Under the pieces are notes generated by a model. That model was given only the letters and a program-made list of their open reading frames with translations. It was not told where the DNA came from and made no database searches. Shown here piece after piece: positions 46,897-55,240 of a stretch of 64,000 bases of DNA (position 1 is the stretch's first letter; the number at the start of each line of letters is the position of its first letter). Source of the stretch: Phytohabitans suffuscus (GTDB taxonomy: Bacteria; Actinomycetota; Actinomycetes; Mycobacteriales; Micromonosporaceae); NCBI RefSeq assembly GCF_011764565.1, contig NZ_AP022871.1, positions 5,146,320 to 5,210,319 on the forward strand, given 5' to 3'. The translations under genes were made by a program, and so were the position numbers.

Positions 46897-47328
46897 GTGC
46901 CCGACGACCTGCGCGTGACCGACCGCATGCTGATCCCCGCCGGCGAGCTGCGCGAGCGCTTCTCCCGCTCGTCGGGCCCGGGCGGGCAGGGGGTCAACAC
47001 CGCCGACAGCCGGGTCGAGCTCTCGTTCGACGTGGCCGGTTCGCCGAGCATCCCGCCCGACCTGCGCGCCCGCGCCGTAGCCCGGCTGGCCGGCCGGCTC
47101 GTCGACGGGGTGCTCACGATCGCGGCCAGCGAGCACCGGGCGCAGCTGGCCAACCGGGAGGCCGCGCGGGAGCGCCTCGTCGAGCTGCTGCGCGCGGCGG
47201 TCGCCCCACCCCCGCCGCCCCGCCGGCCCACCAAGCCGAGCCGCGCGGCCAAGCAGCGGCGCCTGGACGAGAAGCGCCGCCGCTCCGACCTCAAGAAGAG
47301 CCGCCGAGTCGATCGAGGCCAGCAATGA
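46897..47328 (+). CDS. arfB: ArfB/YaeJ-like alternative ribosome-rescue factor
   Basis: 143-residue peptidyl-tRNA hydrolase that frees ribosomes stalled at the end of broken messages. The catalytic GGQ is at residues 29-31 in RSSGPGGQGVNTADSRVEL. The C-terminal tail is strongly basic (RAAKQRRLDEKRRRSDLKKSRR), as needed to insert into the empty mRNA channel. Release-factor domains that read stop codons are absent. It is co-directional with the membrane-protein gene. Confidence 0.92.
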   Translation: MPDDLRVTDRMLIPAGELRERFSRSSGPGGQGVNTADSRVELSFDVAGSPSIPPDLRARAVARLAGRLVDGVLTIAASEHRAQLANREAARERLVELLRAAVAPPPPPRRPTKPSRAAKQRRLDEKRRRSDLKKSRRVDRGQQ

Positions 47329-47411
47329 GCCTGGCCCGCAGCGGGGCAGCCCGTTCGGCGAACGCACGCTGCGCCCGCGCGTACTCCTGCCGGGATGAGG
47401 TGGGTTGGAGG

Positions 47412-47948
47412 TCACGTGAAGCTTACGACCTTATGGTCACCTAGTTCGATGCCGTACCGCTTGTAGACCTTCGTGGTGTTCTCGCCGGTCAGCTGCGACT
47501 CTTCGTAGCCGAGCAGGGCAGCGATCCGCCGGACCTCGTCGGGCGACTCCGCCTCGACTTCGAGGTAGGGCGGGATCATCGGCCACTCGTCGATCTCCAG
47601 CTGCGCCTTCTGGAGTACGAAGCTCGTCCGCCGGTTCTCCTGGTAGGACTTCGGGCGGAACCCCAGGAGGCCGAGGAGTTCATTGGTCGCGTCCAGGTCG
47701 TCCACGGTCACCTCGACCTCGTAGGTTCCGTCGATTCCGTCGTGGGCGATCTGCTTCACCGCCAGAGTCGTCTTCGTGCCGTTGTCGCGCAGACGGATCC
47801 ACTTCGACTGGTCGCCGGGCGCGATGTCGTACACATAGCGCCGTTGAAGGGTCGGCCCACCCACCACTTCCCCGCCCTTGGAGCGGATCAGATCGGTCAC
47901 GGCGGCTGGGTCGATGTCGAGCACCTTGGCCTCGTACTCAGCAGGCAC
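47412..47948 (-). CDS. CYTH-domain protein (class IV adenylate cyclase / triphosphatase-like)
   Basis: 178-residue triphosphate-tunnel protein. The defining ExExK is at the very start (E4, E6, K8 in AEYEAKVLD), followed by basic and acidic strands of the tunnel (RRYVYDIAPGDQSKWIRLRDNG, TTLAVKQIAHD, TYEVEVTVDD, QLEIDEWPMIPPYLEVEAE). The family hydrolyses or cyclises nucleoside triphosphates or other triphosphates. The GTG at 47948 is chosen because AAAGGA lies six bases upstream. It starts 11 bases after the radical-SAM stop, so the two are probably translationally linked. Substrate unknown. Confidence 0.85.
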   Translation of the reverse strand: MPAEYEAKVLDIDPAAVTDLIRSKGGEVVGGPTLQRRYVYDIAPGDQSKWIRLRDNGTKTTLAVKQIAHDGIDGTYEVEVTVDDLDATNELLGLLGFRPKSYQENRRTSFVLQKAQLEIDEWPMIPPYLEVEAESPDEVRRIAALLGYEESQLTGENTTKVYKRYGIELGDHKVVSFT

Positions 47949-47959
47949 GGCAGGTCCTT

Positions 47960-49102
47960 TCACAGTGGTCGAGCTGCGGACAACTGGCGGTACTCGGCAT
48001 CACGAAGCGCCAAGACCTCCCGACACAAATCGTGCCGGACGAACTCCTCGACGGGAATGCAGAGATCCATGCGCTGTAGGCAGACGCCGACCTGGTGCCC
48101 GCCCTCGGCATCCCGGTAAAGCCGGACGCCGTAGAAGCCCTCCTGGCAGTCGGCACCGTTGTTGAACCTGCACCCTGCGCAGGTCTCAGGCAAACGGACG
48201 CTCCGAATCTGTTTGAACCAGATTGTGCGACCGCTCGGAAGTTCGTACGCGGTCCGGCTCCCAGAGACACCGGCTGTGACGTGGTGCGCGACGGCCACCG
48301 CGCCCAGGTCAGCAAGTATCTGCTCGACAGCCGTCACCGACTCGGAACCGTCGTCAAGCGAGTTCAGCAACCGAACTGAGAGCGACGGCGAGTACTCATC
48401 GAGCAGCCGGCGAACTCGGCGGGCGTGGCTGTAGTTCGGCACGACGATGTTGGCGTTCGCCCGCAGCCCCGCCCGCTCGGCCGTCGCTATTGAGGCTTTC
48501 AGCGCCGAGATCTTTCGTTCTGATCGGCGGACGTCGGCGAAGCGGGAGTTCTGGACCTGGGCCAGCTCGTCTGGAGCGGTACCGAAGATGCTGAAGTTGA
48601 CCCGATCGAGGCCGGCCCGCGTGCAGCCTTCGAGAACCGCGGCGCCACGCTCGCCGTTCGACGTGACGCCCACCCGCATGCCCGCCTCCACACCGACCCG
48701 GACGACCTCCGCGAGGCGGGGATGCAGAGTCGGTTCGCCTCCGGTCAGGTGAAGTTCGTCGAGGTCGAGTGCATCGCGGAGAAGCCGGAGACTCGCCGCG
48801 AACGCCGCGTCAGGAAGGATCGTCGCGGGCAGGAACCGGGCGCCGTTCGTTCCGATGTAGATCGAGACGCGGCCAGACGCACCGCGGGGCACGAAGCCAT
48901 CCGTCACGCGTTTGTTGTCAGCCACGACCGGCGTTCCCTCGTTGTGACAGAATGTGCATGTCATCCCGCAGCCGTCGATGATCTTCACCCGTAGAGTCCG
49001 GTTGCGAAACACCGACGTTGGAATGGGCGACCTGCCGTCCGGCATTCGCCGATCCGAGTTGGCGGGTTCGGCGCTGAGCGGCGACGCTGTGCTTGTGATC
49101 AC
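47960..49102 (-). CDS. MoaA-like radical SAM protein
   Basis: 380 residues. The SAM cluster motif CX3CX2C is at Cys45, Cys49 and Cys52 (DGCGMTCTFCHNEG). The barrel continues with DELHLTGGEPTLHP and RVGVTSNGERG. The C-terminus has a second cysteine group, CAGC…DCQEGFYGVRL…VGVCLQR, spaced somewhat like the auxiliary cluster of GTP 3',8-cyclase MoaA, but the MoaA C-terminal GG is absent. It is coupled to the CYTH gene and divergent from an XRE regulator. It could act on a nucleotide or on a peptide; no precursor peptide is evident next to it. The GTG start is preceded by AAAAGGGG. Confidence 0.85.
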   Translation of the reverse strand: MITSTASPLSAEPANSDRRMPDGRSPIPTSVFRNRTLRVKIIDGCGMTCTFCHNEGTPVVADNKRVTDGFVPRGASGRVSIYIGTNGARFLPATILPDAAFAASLRLLRDALDLDELHLTGGEPTLHPRLAEVVRVGVEAGMRVGVTSNGERGAAVLEGCTRAGLDRVNFSIFGTAPDELAQVQNSRFADVRRSERKISALKASIATAERAGLRANANIVVPNYSHARRVRRLLDEYSPSLSVRLLNSLDDGSESVTAVEQILADLGAVAVAHHVTAGVSGSRTAYELPSGRTIWFKQIRSVRLPETCAGCRFNNGADCQEGFYGVRLYRDAEGGHQVGVCLQRMDLCIPVEEFVRHDLCREVLALRDAEYRQLSAARPL

Positions 49103-49238
49103 GGCCGCACCCCTTTTCGCTTGCTTTCTCGGGGATGGCTGATGTAACCGGTCGCGAATGGGTCGCTAGACAGAGCGTCAGTCATGCGCCAGGATCGTTG
49201 AAGCCGCTAGCCGTTTCCCTCCGTTGCCTCACCACGCG

Positions 49239-50243
49239 ATGACTGAAGAAGAAACCCCCGCCCTCGGCGAGATCCTTAGGGCTGCCCGCGAGGCGGCCGG
49301 CTGGAGCCTGTCTCGTACGGGTTTAGCCACCGGTTTCAGCAAGCCCTACCTGTCGAAGCTTGAGACCGGGGAAAAAGAGGTCAAGCCCTGGCATATCGCG
49401 GCATACGACAAGGTGTTTGGGGGCAGCTCCGTCCGTCGCCGCGCCGTGTTGATCATGGGTGCGAGTTTCGTGTCGCGAGCTATCTGGGCTGAACTCGACA
49501 TGCCGGCTGCCCCGCCGGCCCGAGTGGACCCGCAGGAACTCGTGGCACTCGAAGCCTCCGCAGACATGCTGACCGGTCTGGGCTTGCGGCATGGAGGCCG
49601 AGCGGCCGTGGCGGCGGCTCGGGGCCAGTTGCGATACGCCGCCGGGCTGCTAGATCTGGACATGCCCGACAGCGTGCGAACGACGCTGATGACGACCGTG
49701 GGCCGGCTCGCCGACCGGACTGCGTGGTCCATGGCGGACAGCGGCCAGATCAAGCAGGCGGACAAGGTCTACGACTTCGCGCTCACGGTGACTCCTGACC
49801 CCGCGCAGCATTGGCTCACGCTTGTCAATCTCGCCAACCTGCGAATCGGCGAGTCTCAGCCCCAGCGTGCGCTTGCCCTGCTCGACCGGGACGATCCAGG
49901 GATTCCCGTCCTACGCTTCCTCGTGAGGTCGACGCGAGCGCATGCGTACGCACAGCTCGGCGACTTCTCGCGGACCGTCCGGAACGTTGCGGACGCTGAC
50001 GCGGCCCATGCGGCTGTCGATCTCTCCGACCTTCCGGCAGCCGTCGATCCGTACGTCTCGGGCCATGCCGCGCATGCCCACTCGGCCGCTGGCAGAGCGC
50101 TCTACGTGCTTGCCTGTAGTGGTCGACGGAAGGCTTCACCTCTGGCCAGTCAGCGCTTGGAGGCCGCCGTCGAGGCGTTCGGCGTCGAACGTGCACGGGC
50201 AATAGCGAGCTGCCAGAGGCGGTTGCGGGTCCTCTGCGGCTGA
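49239..50243 (+). CDS. XRE-family regulator with TPR-like C-terminal part
   Basis: 334 residues. An N-terminal XRE helix-turn-helix (GEILRAAREAAGWSLSRTGL, FSKPYLSKLETGEKEVKPW) is followed by a long alpha-helical region of tetratricopeptide character (WLTLVNLANLRIGESQPQRA, RFLVRSTRAHAYAQLGDFSR). Actinobacterial regulators of this kind often bind a small molecule or a partner protein. The ATG at 49239 is the second possible start but opens the HTH domain cleanly. It is divergent from the radical-SAM/CYTH pair with 136 bp between, so it is the obvious candidate to regulate that pair. Confidence 0.85.
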   Translation: MTEEETPALGEILRAAREAAGWSLSRTGLATGFSKPYLSKLETGEKEVKPWHIAAYDKVFGGSSVRRRAVLIMGASFVSRAIWAELDMPAAPPARVDPQELVALEASADMLTGLGLRHGGRAAVAAARGQLRYAAGLLDLDMPDSVRTTLMTTVGRLADRTAWSMADSGQIKQADKVYDFALTVTPDPAQHWLTLVNLANLRIGESQPQRALALLDRDDPGIPVLRFLVRSTRAHAYAQLGDFSRTVRNVADADAAHAAVDLSDLPAAVDPYVSGHAAHAHSAAGRALYVLACSGRRKASPLASQRLEAAVEAFGVERARAIASCQRRLRVLCG

Positions 50244-50244
50244 C

Positions 50245-51132
50245 TCAGCCGAGCGCTTGTTCGCAGTAGTCGACAAGCCGGTTTCGCAGCAGGCCCGCCC
50301 GCTCGGAGAAGTCGCGCTGGAAGCGAACGTACTCCGCCCGGCCCTCCGCGGTCTCGACCTGGATCGGTGAGAGCCCGATGGTCGTCAGGTCGTAAGGACT
50401 CGCACGCATGTCGAGCGTCCGAATCTCCTTGGCCAGTTCGAAGCAGTCGGCTATGAGCTCGCTCGGTACGAGCGGGGACAGCCTGTAGGCCCACCGGTAC
50501 ACGTCCATGTTCGCGTGCAGGCATGCCGGCTGATCGTGCTCGTGCTGCGTCTCGCGCGTGGGCTGCAGCAGGTTCAGCGGTCGCGCCGCAGGCGTGAAGA
50601 ACCGGAAGGCGTCGAAATGGCTGCACCGGACAGCCAGCTGATCGACCACGTCAGCCGTACCCTCCGCGCCGAGCCGCAGGGGCAGGAGGTTGTGCCTGAC
50701 CTCGGCGGGCGCCTGCCGGTAGACCATCGCCCACTCATGCATCCCGAAGCAGCCGAAGTGCGGCGCTCTGGCGGCGGTCGACGACAGCAGGCGGTAGATC
50801 CATTCGACCGAGTCACGCCGGCGCTCCAGCACGCCCGCCGCATCGAGCCGTACGGCGCCATGCGGATCGGCGACGAAGTACGGCCCGAACTCCTCCGGCT
50901 CCGCGCCGTCGAGGATGAATCCGGGGCCAGGCTGCCAGCGTCGAAGCTGCGCCGGTCGGAAGTTGTAGTACGTGAGGAGAAACTCCTCGATCGACTGCCG
51001 TCCATGCTGTGCGCGCTTGACGAGTTGGTCACCAAGGAGGCCGTCGATCCGCTCCGCGTGGTGCGACCGCCTGGCCTGCCACTGCTCCGGAGAGAGCCGG
51101 GTGGGCCTTACGAGGTCGGCGGCCGAGGTCAT
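50245..51132 (-). CDS. Putative 3-methyladenine DNA glycosylase-type protein
   Basis: 295 residues, of the actinobacterial family commonly annotated as 3-methyladenine DNA glycosylase, though catalytic evidence for that name is thin. Recognisable parts are LSPEQWQARRSHHAERIDGL, IEEFLLTYYNFRPAQLRRWQPGPG, HFGCFGMHEWAMVYR and CLHANMDVYRWAYRLSPLVPSELIADCFELA. The ATG at 51132 overlaps the stop of a 50-codon ORF (ATGA), which supports this start; ATG 51141 is the alternative. It is convergent with the XRE gene, one base apart. Confidence 0.75.
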   Translation of the reverse strand: MTSAADLVRPTRLSPEQWQARRSHHAERIDGLLGDQLVKRAQHGRQSIEEFLLTYYNFRPAQLRRWQPGPGFILDGAEPEEFGPYFVADPHGAVRLDAAGVLERRRDSVEWIYRLLSSTAARAPHFGCFGMHEWAMVYRQAPAEVRHNLLPLRLGAEGTADVVDQLAVRCSHFDAFRFFTPAARPLNLLQPTRETQHEHDQPACLHANMDVYRWAYRLSPLVPSELIADCFELAKEIRTLDMRASPYDLTTIGLSPIQVETAEGRAEYVRFQRDFSERAGLLRNRLVDYCEQALG

Positions 51133-51281
51133 GGGCCCCATTGTCCATCCCGCACGGGAGCGAGGGGCGCGGCCGCGGGCAAGCCGTCGACCTGTCCAGG
51201 GTGCGGGGCCAGCCAGGCGTCGACGCGTGCCTCGTGGGCCGCGCGGCGCGCGTGCCACTCGGTGGCGTCCAGGACCAGCAT
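51129..51281 (-). CDS. 50-residue ORF resembling the N-terminus of the downstream glycosylase
   Basis: The ORF starts MLVLDATEWHARRAAHEARV and continues DAWLAPHPG. This parallels LSPEQWQARRSHHAERIDGL of the next gene and the usual N-terminus of the family in other actinobacteria, where WTARRAAHEERVDAW-type sequence leads into the conserved core. After about 27 residues the similarity is lost. The TGA overlaps the next ATG. It looks like the remnant of a tandem copy, or a split-off N-terminal piece that now works as a coupling ORF. Too short to be sure it is translated. Confidence 0.5.
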   Translation of the reverse strand: MLVLDATEWHARRAAHEARVDAWLAPHPGQVDGLPAAAPLAPVRDGQWGP

Positions 51282-51303
51282 CCGTCCAGGGTAGGTTGAC
51301 GTT

Positions 51304-52080
51304 GTGCGGATAGCTCGTTTCGTTCATGCCGGTGGGATGTCGTTCGGCGTCGTCGAGGGCGACCCGGACGGGTTGACGGTCGCCGAGATAGACGGCCACC
51401 CGTTCGGGCAGATCTCGTTCACCAGCCAGCGCTGGGCGCTCGCCGATGTGCGGCTGCTCTCGCCGATCCTGCCGAGCAAGGTGGTGTGTGTCGGGCGCAA
51501 CTACGCCGAACACGCCGCCGAGCTGGGCAACGAGGTGCCGAAGGAGCCGCTGCTGTTCCTCAAGCCCTCCACCTCGGTGATCGGTCCGCGTGACGCGATC
51601 CGGCTGCCGCAGCAGTCCAAGCAGGTGGAGCACGAGGCCGAGCTGGCGGTGGTCATCGGGCCACCCGGCGCGCGGCGGGCCGACCGGGCGGCCGCGGAGC
51701 GGGCCATCTTCGGATACACCTGCGCCAACGACGTCACCGCGCGCGACCTGCAAAAGGCCGACGTGCAGTTCACCCGGGCGAAGGGCTTCGACTCGTTCTG
51801 CCCGCTGGGGCCCTGGATCACCACCGGCCTGGACGTGAGCGACCTCGAAGTGCGCTGCGAGGTCAACGAGGAGGTCCGCCAGCTGGGCCGCACCAAGGAC
51901 CTGATCTTCGACGTGCCCACCCTCGTCTCGTACGTGTCGCACGTCATGACGCTCCTGCCCGGCGACGTGATCCTGACCGGTACGCCGGCCGGCGTGAGTC
52001 CCATCGCGGCCGGAGACACGGTGACGGTGCGGGTCGAGGGCATCGGTGACCTGGCAAACCCTGTCGTGGCGCTCGACTGA
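51304..52080 (+). CDS. Fumarylacetoacetate hydrolase-family protein
   Basis: 258 residues. The family core is present: VCVGRNYAEHAAELG, PLLFLKPSTSVIGP, VEHEAELAVVIG with the metal-binding glutamates, YTCANDVTARDLQ, GFDSFCPLGPW, and the C-terminal LLPGDVILTGTPAGVSPIAAGD. Members cleave C-C bonds of acylpyruvates or decarboxylate oxaloacetate; this actinobacterial type is usually of the second kind, but the substrate cannot be read here. The GTG start has no ribosome site but TAGGTT (51292-51297) ends six bases upstream, so the transcript is probably leaderless. It precedes the tRNA pair. Confidence 0.9.
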   Translation: MRIARFVHAGGMSFGVVEGDPDGLTVAEIDGHPFGQISFTSQRWALADVRLLSPILPSKVVCVGRNYAEHAAELGNEVPKEPLLFLKPSTSVIGPRDAIRLPQQSKQVEHEAELAVVIGPPGARRADRAAAERAIFGYTCANDVTARDLQKADVQFTRAKGFDSFCPLGPWITTGLDVSDLEVRCEVNEEVRQLGRTKDLIFDVPTLVSYVSHVMTLLPGDVILTGTPAGVSPIAAGDTVTVRVEGIGDLANPVVALD

Positions 52081-52158
52081 CCCAGCGGGTCGATTTGGGC
52101 GCCGGCGGTGCGGTCGGGTAGAGTTCCCATCCGGTGCGGCCAGTTGGGCACGTGCCGA

Positions 52159-52230
52159 TGGGGTATGGGGTAATTGGCAGCCCAACGGATTCTGGCTCCG
52201 TTAGTCTAGGTTCGAGTCCTGGTACCCCAG
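52159..52230 (+). tRNA. tRNA-Gln (CTG)
   Basis: Acceptor TGGGGTA pairs with TACCCCA. The anticodon loop TTCTGGC carries CTG. The T arm reads GGTTCGAGTCC. 72 nt, CCA not encoded. Confidence 0.95.
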
Positions 52231-52328
52231 CAGCCGATGTCCGTGAAGGCGCCGGTGCTGGTCCTCTGGTAGAGTTCAGCACCGTTGTCCGGAAGGGCAG
52301 CGGAGCAAGAAAGCAAGAAGCAAGTCCT

Positions 52329-52401
52329 GGCCCCGTCGTCTAGCGGCCTAGGACGCCGCCCTCTCAAGGCGGTAGCGCCGGTTCGAATCCGGTCGGGGCT
52401 A
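52329..52401 (+). tRNA. tRNA-Glu (CTC)
   Basis: Acceptor GGCCCCG pairs with CGGGGCT (first pair G-T). The anticodon loop CTCTCAA carries CTC. The T arm is CCGGTTCGAATCCGG. 73 nt, CCA not encoded. It lies 98 bp after tRNA-Gln and is probably co-transcribed with it. Confidence 0.95.
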
Positions 52402-52408
52402 CATCTGG

Positions 52409-52437
52409 CACGGCCCGCACCTCAGGTGCGGGCCGTG
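52409..52437 (+). terminator. Terminator of the tRNA operon
   Basis: Perfect 13-bp arms CACGGCCCGCACC / GGTGCGGGCCGTG with a three-base loop, followed by TTCGTTT. Confidence 0.85.
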
Positions 52438-52590
52438 TTCGTTTGCTGGCCCCGCCCCGCGGTCTTGGATCTCCGAGGGCGCGGATTCGCCCGAGCTACC
52501 GCGGCGCCCGTGGTGGTCTGCTTTCCTGCGGTCCCACCCGCTGCGGGCCGGCGCGGCTGTCGTGCGCTGCGGCTGTCGGCGCGATCGGCA

Positions 52591-52638
52591 GATTGTGGTA
52601 CGGAACGGCCCCTATGAGGGCGGTTTCGTACCACGATC
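52591..52638. repeat. 48-bp palindrome family A, copy 6
   Basis: Arms GATTGTGGTA (one transition from consensus) and TACCACGATC, 48 bp. The centre on the complement follows copy 5. Confidence 0.85.
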
Positions 52639-52657
52639 TACTGCGCGGACGCGCGGA

Positions 52658-52899
52658 TCTGGCCGCGACCGACGAGGGCCGGGTGAACCCCTACAGCGAC
52701 AGCTACGTACCACGATCCGTCCGGAGCCAGCCGACGTCGACGCCGATCAAGGGCCGCCACCAACGCTGGCTGGGCCGGTCTGGCCGCGACCGACGAGGGC
52801 CGGGTGAACCCCTACAGCGACAGCTACGTACCACGATCCGTCCGGAGCCAGCCGACGTCGACGCCGATCAAGGGCCGCCACCAACGCTGGCTGGGCCGG
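52658..52899. repeat. Perfect 121-bp tandem duplication
   Basis: Unit 1 is 52658-52778 and unit 2 is 52779-52899, identical by eye. Each carries one right arm TACCACGATC of palindrome A (52708-52717 and 52829-52838) and GATCAAGGGCCG, which resembles GATCAAGGACCG in the 2.4 kb block. Identity of the units implies a recent duplication. Confidence 0.9.
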
Positions 52900-53041
52900 C
52901 GTGGGGTGTAGGGCAATCAGTGGCGATCGCGGGTCGCCTGTGCGGCTGCGGCGGCGATCCGGGCCGGGCGGTGGCCGTCCGCCCTTTGGGTGTGGGCCCT
53001 TCGGTAGGGCGGACGGCGCGAGTGCTGTGGAAGAAAGGCGG

Positions 53042-53728
53042 CTACAGGCCGCTCAGGCGCTGACCGGCCCGCACTACCGCCATCGCGTGGCGGTCGCCGG
53101 GGCGGCGGCCCAGGCGCTCTATCGGGCCGGAGACGCTGATGGCGGCGATGACCCGGCCGGTGCGGTCGCGGATCGGGGCGGAAACGCTTGCCACGCCGGC
53201 CTCGCGCTCGGCGACGCTCTGCGCCCACCCGCGCCGGCGGACCTCGGCGAGCGTGCGGCCGGTGAACTTGCATCGCGGCAGCAACGGCATCACGGCCTCG
53301 GGCGGCTCCCAGGCGAGCAGCACCTGCGCTGCCGAGCCGGCCGTCATCGGGAGCACCGCGCCCACCGGGACCGTGTCGCGCAGGCCGCTGGCGCGCTCGG
53401 CCGCACCCACGCAGATGCGCTCGTCCGCGCGGCGCAGGTAAAGCTGCGCGCTCTCGCCCGTCGCGTCGCGCAGTGCGGACAGAAGCGGCTCGGCGGCGGT
53501 CAGCAGTACGTCGGGTGCGGCGTTGGCGAGCTCGCCCAGGCGCGGTCCCGGTCGCCAGCGGCCCTGGGTGTCGCGCACCAGCATCCGGTGGATTTCCAGG
53601 GCCTGTGCAAGCCGGTGCGCGGTGGCCCGGGGCAGCTTCGTGCGCTCGACGAGCTCGGCCAGGCTGGCGCCGTCGACACAGGCGGCCAGGATGACCACTG
53701 CCTTGTCGAGAACGCCGACACCGCTCAT
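53042..53728 (-). CDS. IclR-family regulator divergent from leuCD (NdgR/LtbR-like)
   Basis: 228 residues: N-terminal winged helix (SGVGVLDKAVVILAACVDG, SLAELVERTKLPRATAHRLA) and a C-terminal effector-binding domain (GESAQLYLRRADERICVGAAE, SVSAPIRDRTGRVIAAISVSG). Its length, its opening sequence and its divergent position next to leuCD match NdgR of Streptomyces and LtbR of corynebacteria, which control leucine genes. The start is uncertain: ATG 53728 fits the family, while in-frame GTG 53740 and ATG 53752 are alternatives. Only 49 bp separate it from leuC, so both promoters must overlap. Confidence 0.9.
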   Translation of the reverse strand: MSGVGVLDKAVVILAACVDGASLAELVERTKLPRATAHRLAQALEIHRMLVRDTQGRWRPGPRLGELANAAPDVLLTAAEPLLSALRDATGESAQLYLRRADERICVGAAERASGLRDTVPVGAVLPMTAGSAAQVLLAWEPPEAVMPLLPRCKFTGRTLAEVRRRGWAQSVAEREAGVASVSAPIRDRTGRVIAAISVSGPIERLGRRPGDRHAMAVVRAGQRLSGL

Positions 53729-53777
53729 ACTGTGTCCCACAAGCCGAAACATACCTCCCAGAATTTAGGATGTCCAG

Positions 53778-55225
53778 ATGGTGGGAGACACGCAGAAACC
53801 CAGGACCCTCGCCGAGAAGGTGTGGGACGCCCATGTGGTGCGATCCGCCGAGGGTGAGCCGGATCTGCTGTTCATCGACCTTCACCTGCTGCACGAGGTG
53901 ACCAGCCCGCAGGCGTTCGACGGCCTGCGGATGGCCGGACGTTCCGTCCGGCGCACGGACCTGACGCTCGCGACCGAGGACCACAACACCCCTACCGGTT
54001 ACGCGGATCCGTCATACAACAGCCGTCGCGGTGACCTGCTGACGATCGCCGACCCGACGTCGCGTACGCAGATCGAGACGCTGCGCCGCAACTGCGCCGA
54101 GTTCGGCGTGAAGCTGCACCCGCTGGGCGACGCGCAGCAGGGCATCGTGCACGTGATCGGCCCGCAGCTCGGCCTCACCCAGCCCGGTCTCACGATCGTC
54201 TGCGGCGACTCGCACACCGCGACGCACGGCGCGTTCGGCGCGCTGGCGTTCGGCATCGGTACGAGCGAGGTCGAGCACGTGCTCGCCACGCAGACGCTGC
54301 CGCAGGCGCGGCCGAAGACGATGGCGGTGACCGTCGAGGGCGCGCTCAGGCCCGGCGTCACGGCCAAGGACCTGGTGCTGGCGCTGATCGCCAAGGTGGG
54401 CACCGGCGGCGGGCGCGGCCACGTGGTGGAGTACCGCGGCGACGCCATCCGTGCGCTCTCCATGGAAGGGCGCATGACGATTTGCAACATGTCGATCGAG
54501 TGGGGCGCCAAGGCCGGCATGATCGCGCCGGACGAGACCACGTTCGCCTACCTGAAGGGCCGCCCGAACGCGCCGCAGAGTGAGGCGTGGGACGCGGCCG
54601 TCGAGCACTGGCGGAGCCTCACGACCGACGAGGGCGCCACGTTCGACACCGAGGTGGTGCTGGACGCCGCGCAGATCAGCCCGTTCGTCACGTGGGGCAC
54701 CAACCGGGGCAGGGCATCGCGCTCGACGGCGCCGTGCCGGACCCGGAGGCGTTCCTCGAAGAGGTCGAGCGTTCGGCCGCCCGCCGCGCCCTGGAGTACA
54801 TGGCGCTGGAGCCCGGCACCCGCCTGCGCGACATCACGGTCGACGTGGTCTTCGTCGGCTCCTGCACCAACGGCCGGCTGGAAGACCTGCGCGCCGCGGC
54901 CGAGGTGCTGCGCGGCCACAAGGTCGCCGACAGCGTGCGCATGCTCGTGGTGCCCGGTTCCGCCGCGGTGCGCGAGGCCGCCGAGCACGAGGGGCTCGAC
55001 AAGGTGTTCACGGACGCGGGCGCGGAGTGGCGGTTCGCCGGCTGCTCCATGTGCCTGGGCATGAACCCGGACACGCTCAAGCCCGGCGAGCGTTCGGCCT
55101 CCACCTCCAACCGCAACTTCGAGGGCCGGCAGGGCCGCGGTGGGCGCACCCACCTCGTCTCGCCGCCGGTCGCCGCCGCAACCGCCGTCGTGGGCCGCCT
55201 CGCCGCGCCCGCCGACCTGAACTAG
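53778..55225 (+). CDS. leuC: 3-isopropylmalate dehydratase large subunit (frame broken once)
   Basis: Aconitase-superfamily [4Fe-4S] enzyme isomerising 2- to 3-isopropylmalate with LeuD. Cluster cysteines are visible in FVGSCTNGRLED and GCSMCLGMNPD. Other signatures are TLAEKVWDAHVV, DLHLLHEVTSPQAF, CGDSHTATHGAFGAL and EWGAKAGMIAPDE. The frame is lost at 54704-54709. TWGTN continues as PGQGIALDGAVPDPE when one base is added to the CCGGGG run. Repaired length is about 482 residues, normal for the family. Divergent IclR regulator upstream, leuD 15 bases downstream. Confidence 0.95.
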
Positions 55226-55240
55226 GGCGTGAGTGCATTC

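Larger units (their letters stand above)
52438..53041. repeat. Intergenic region with palindrome A and a 121-bp tandem duplication
   Basis: About 600 bp without a supportable gene. It contains palindrome A copy 6 (52591-52638), the perfect tandem duplication 52658-52899, and GC-rich filler to the IclR stop. Confidence 0.75.

Noticed and set aside
47960..49102. Molybdopterin enzyme MoaA itself
   Set aside because: The C-terminal GG is missing, the second cysteine group is spaced differently, and no other molybdopterin genes are near.
52658..52899. Possible CRISPR array
   Set aside because: There are only two identical 121-bp units with no spacers, and no cas genes are in the window.
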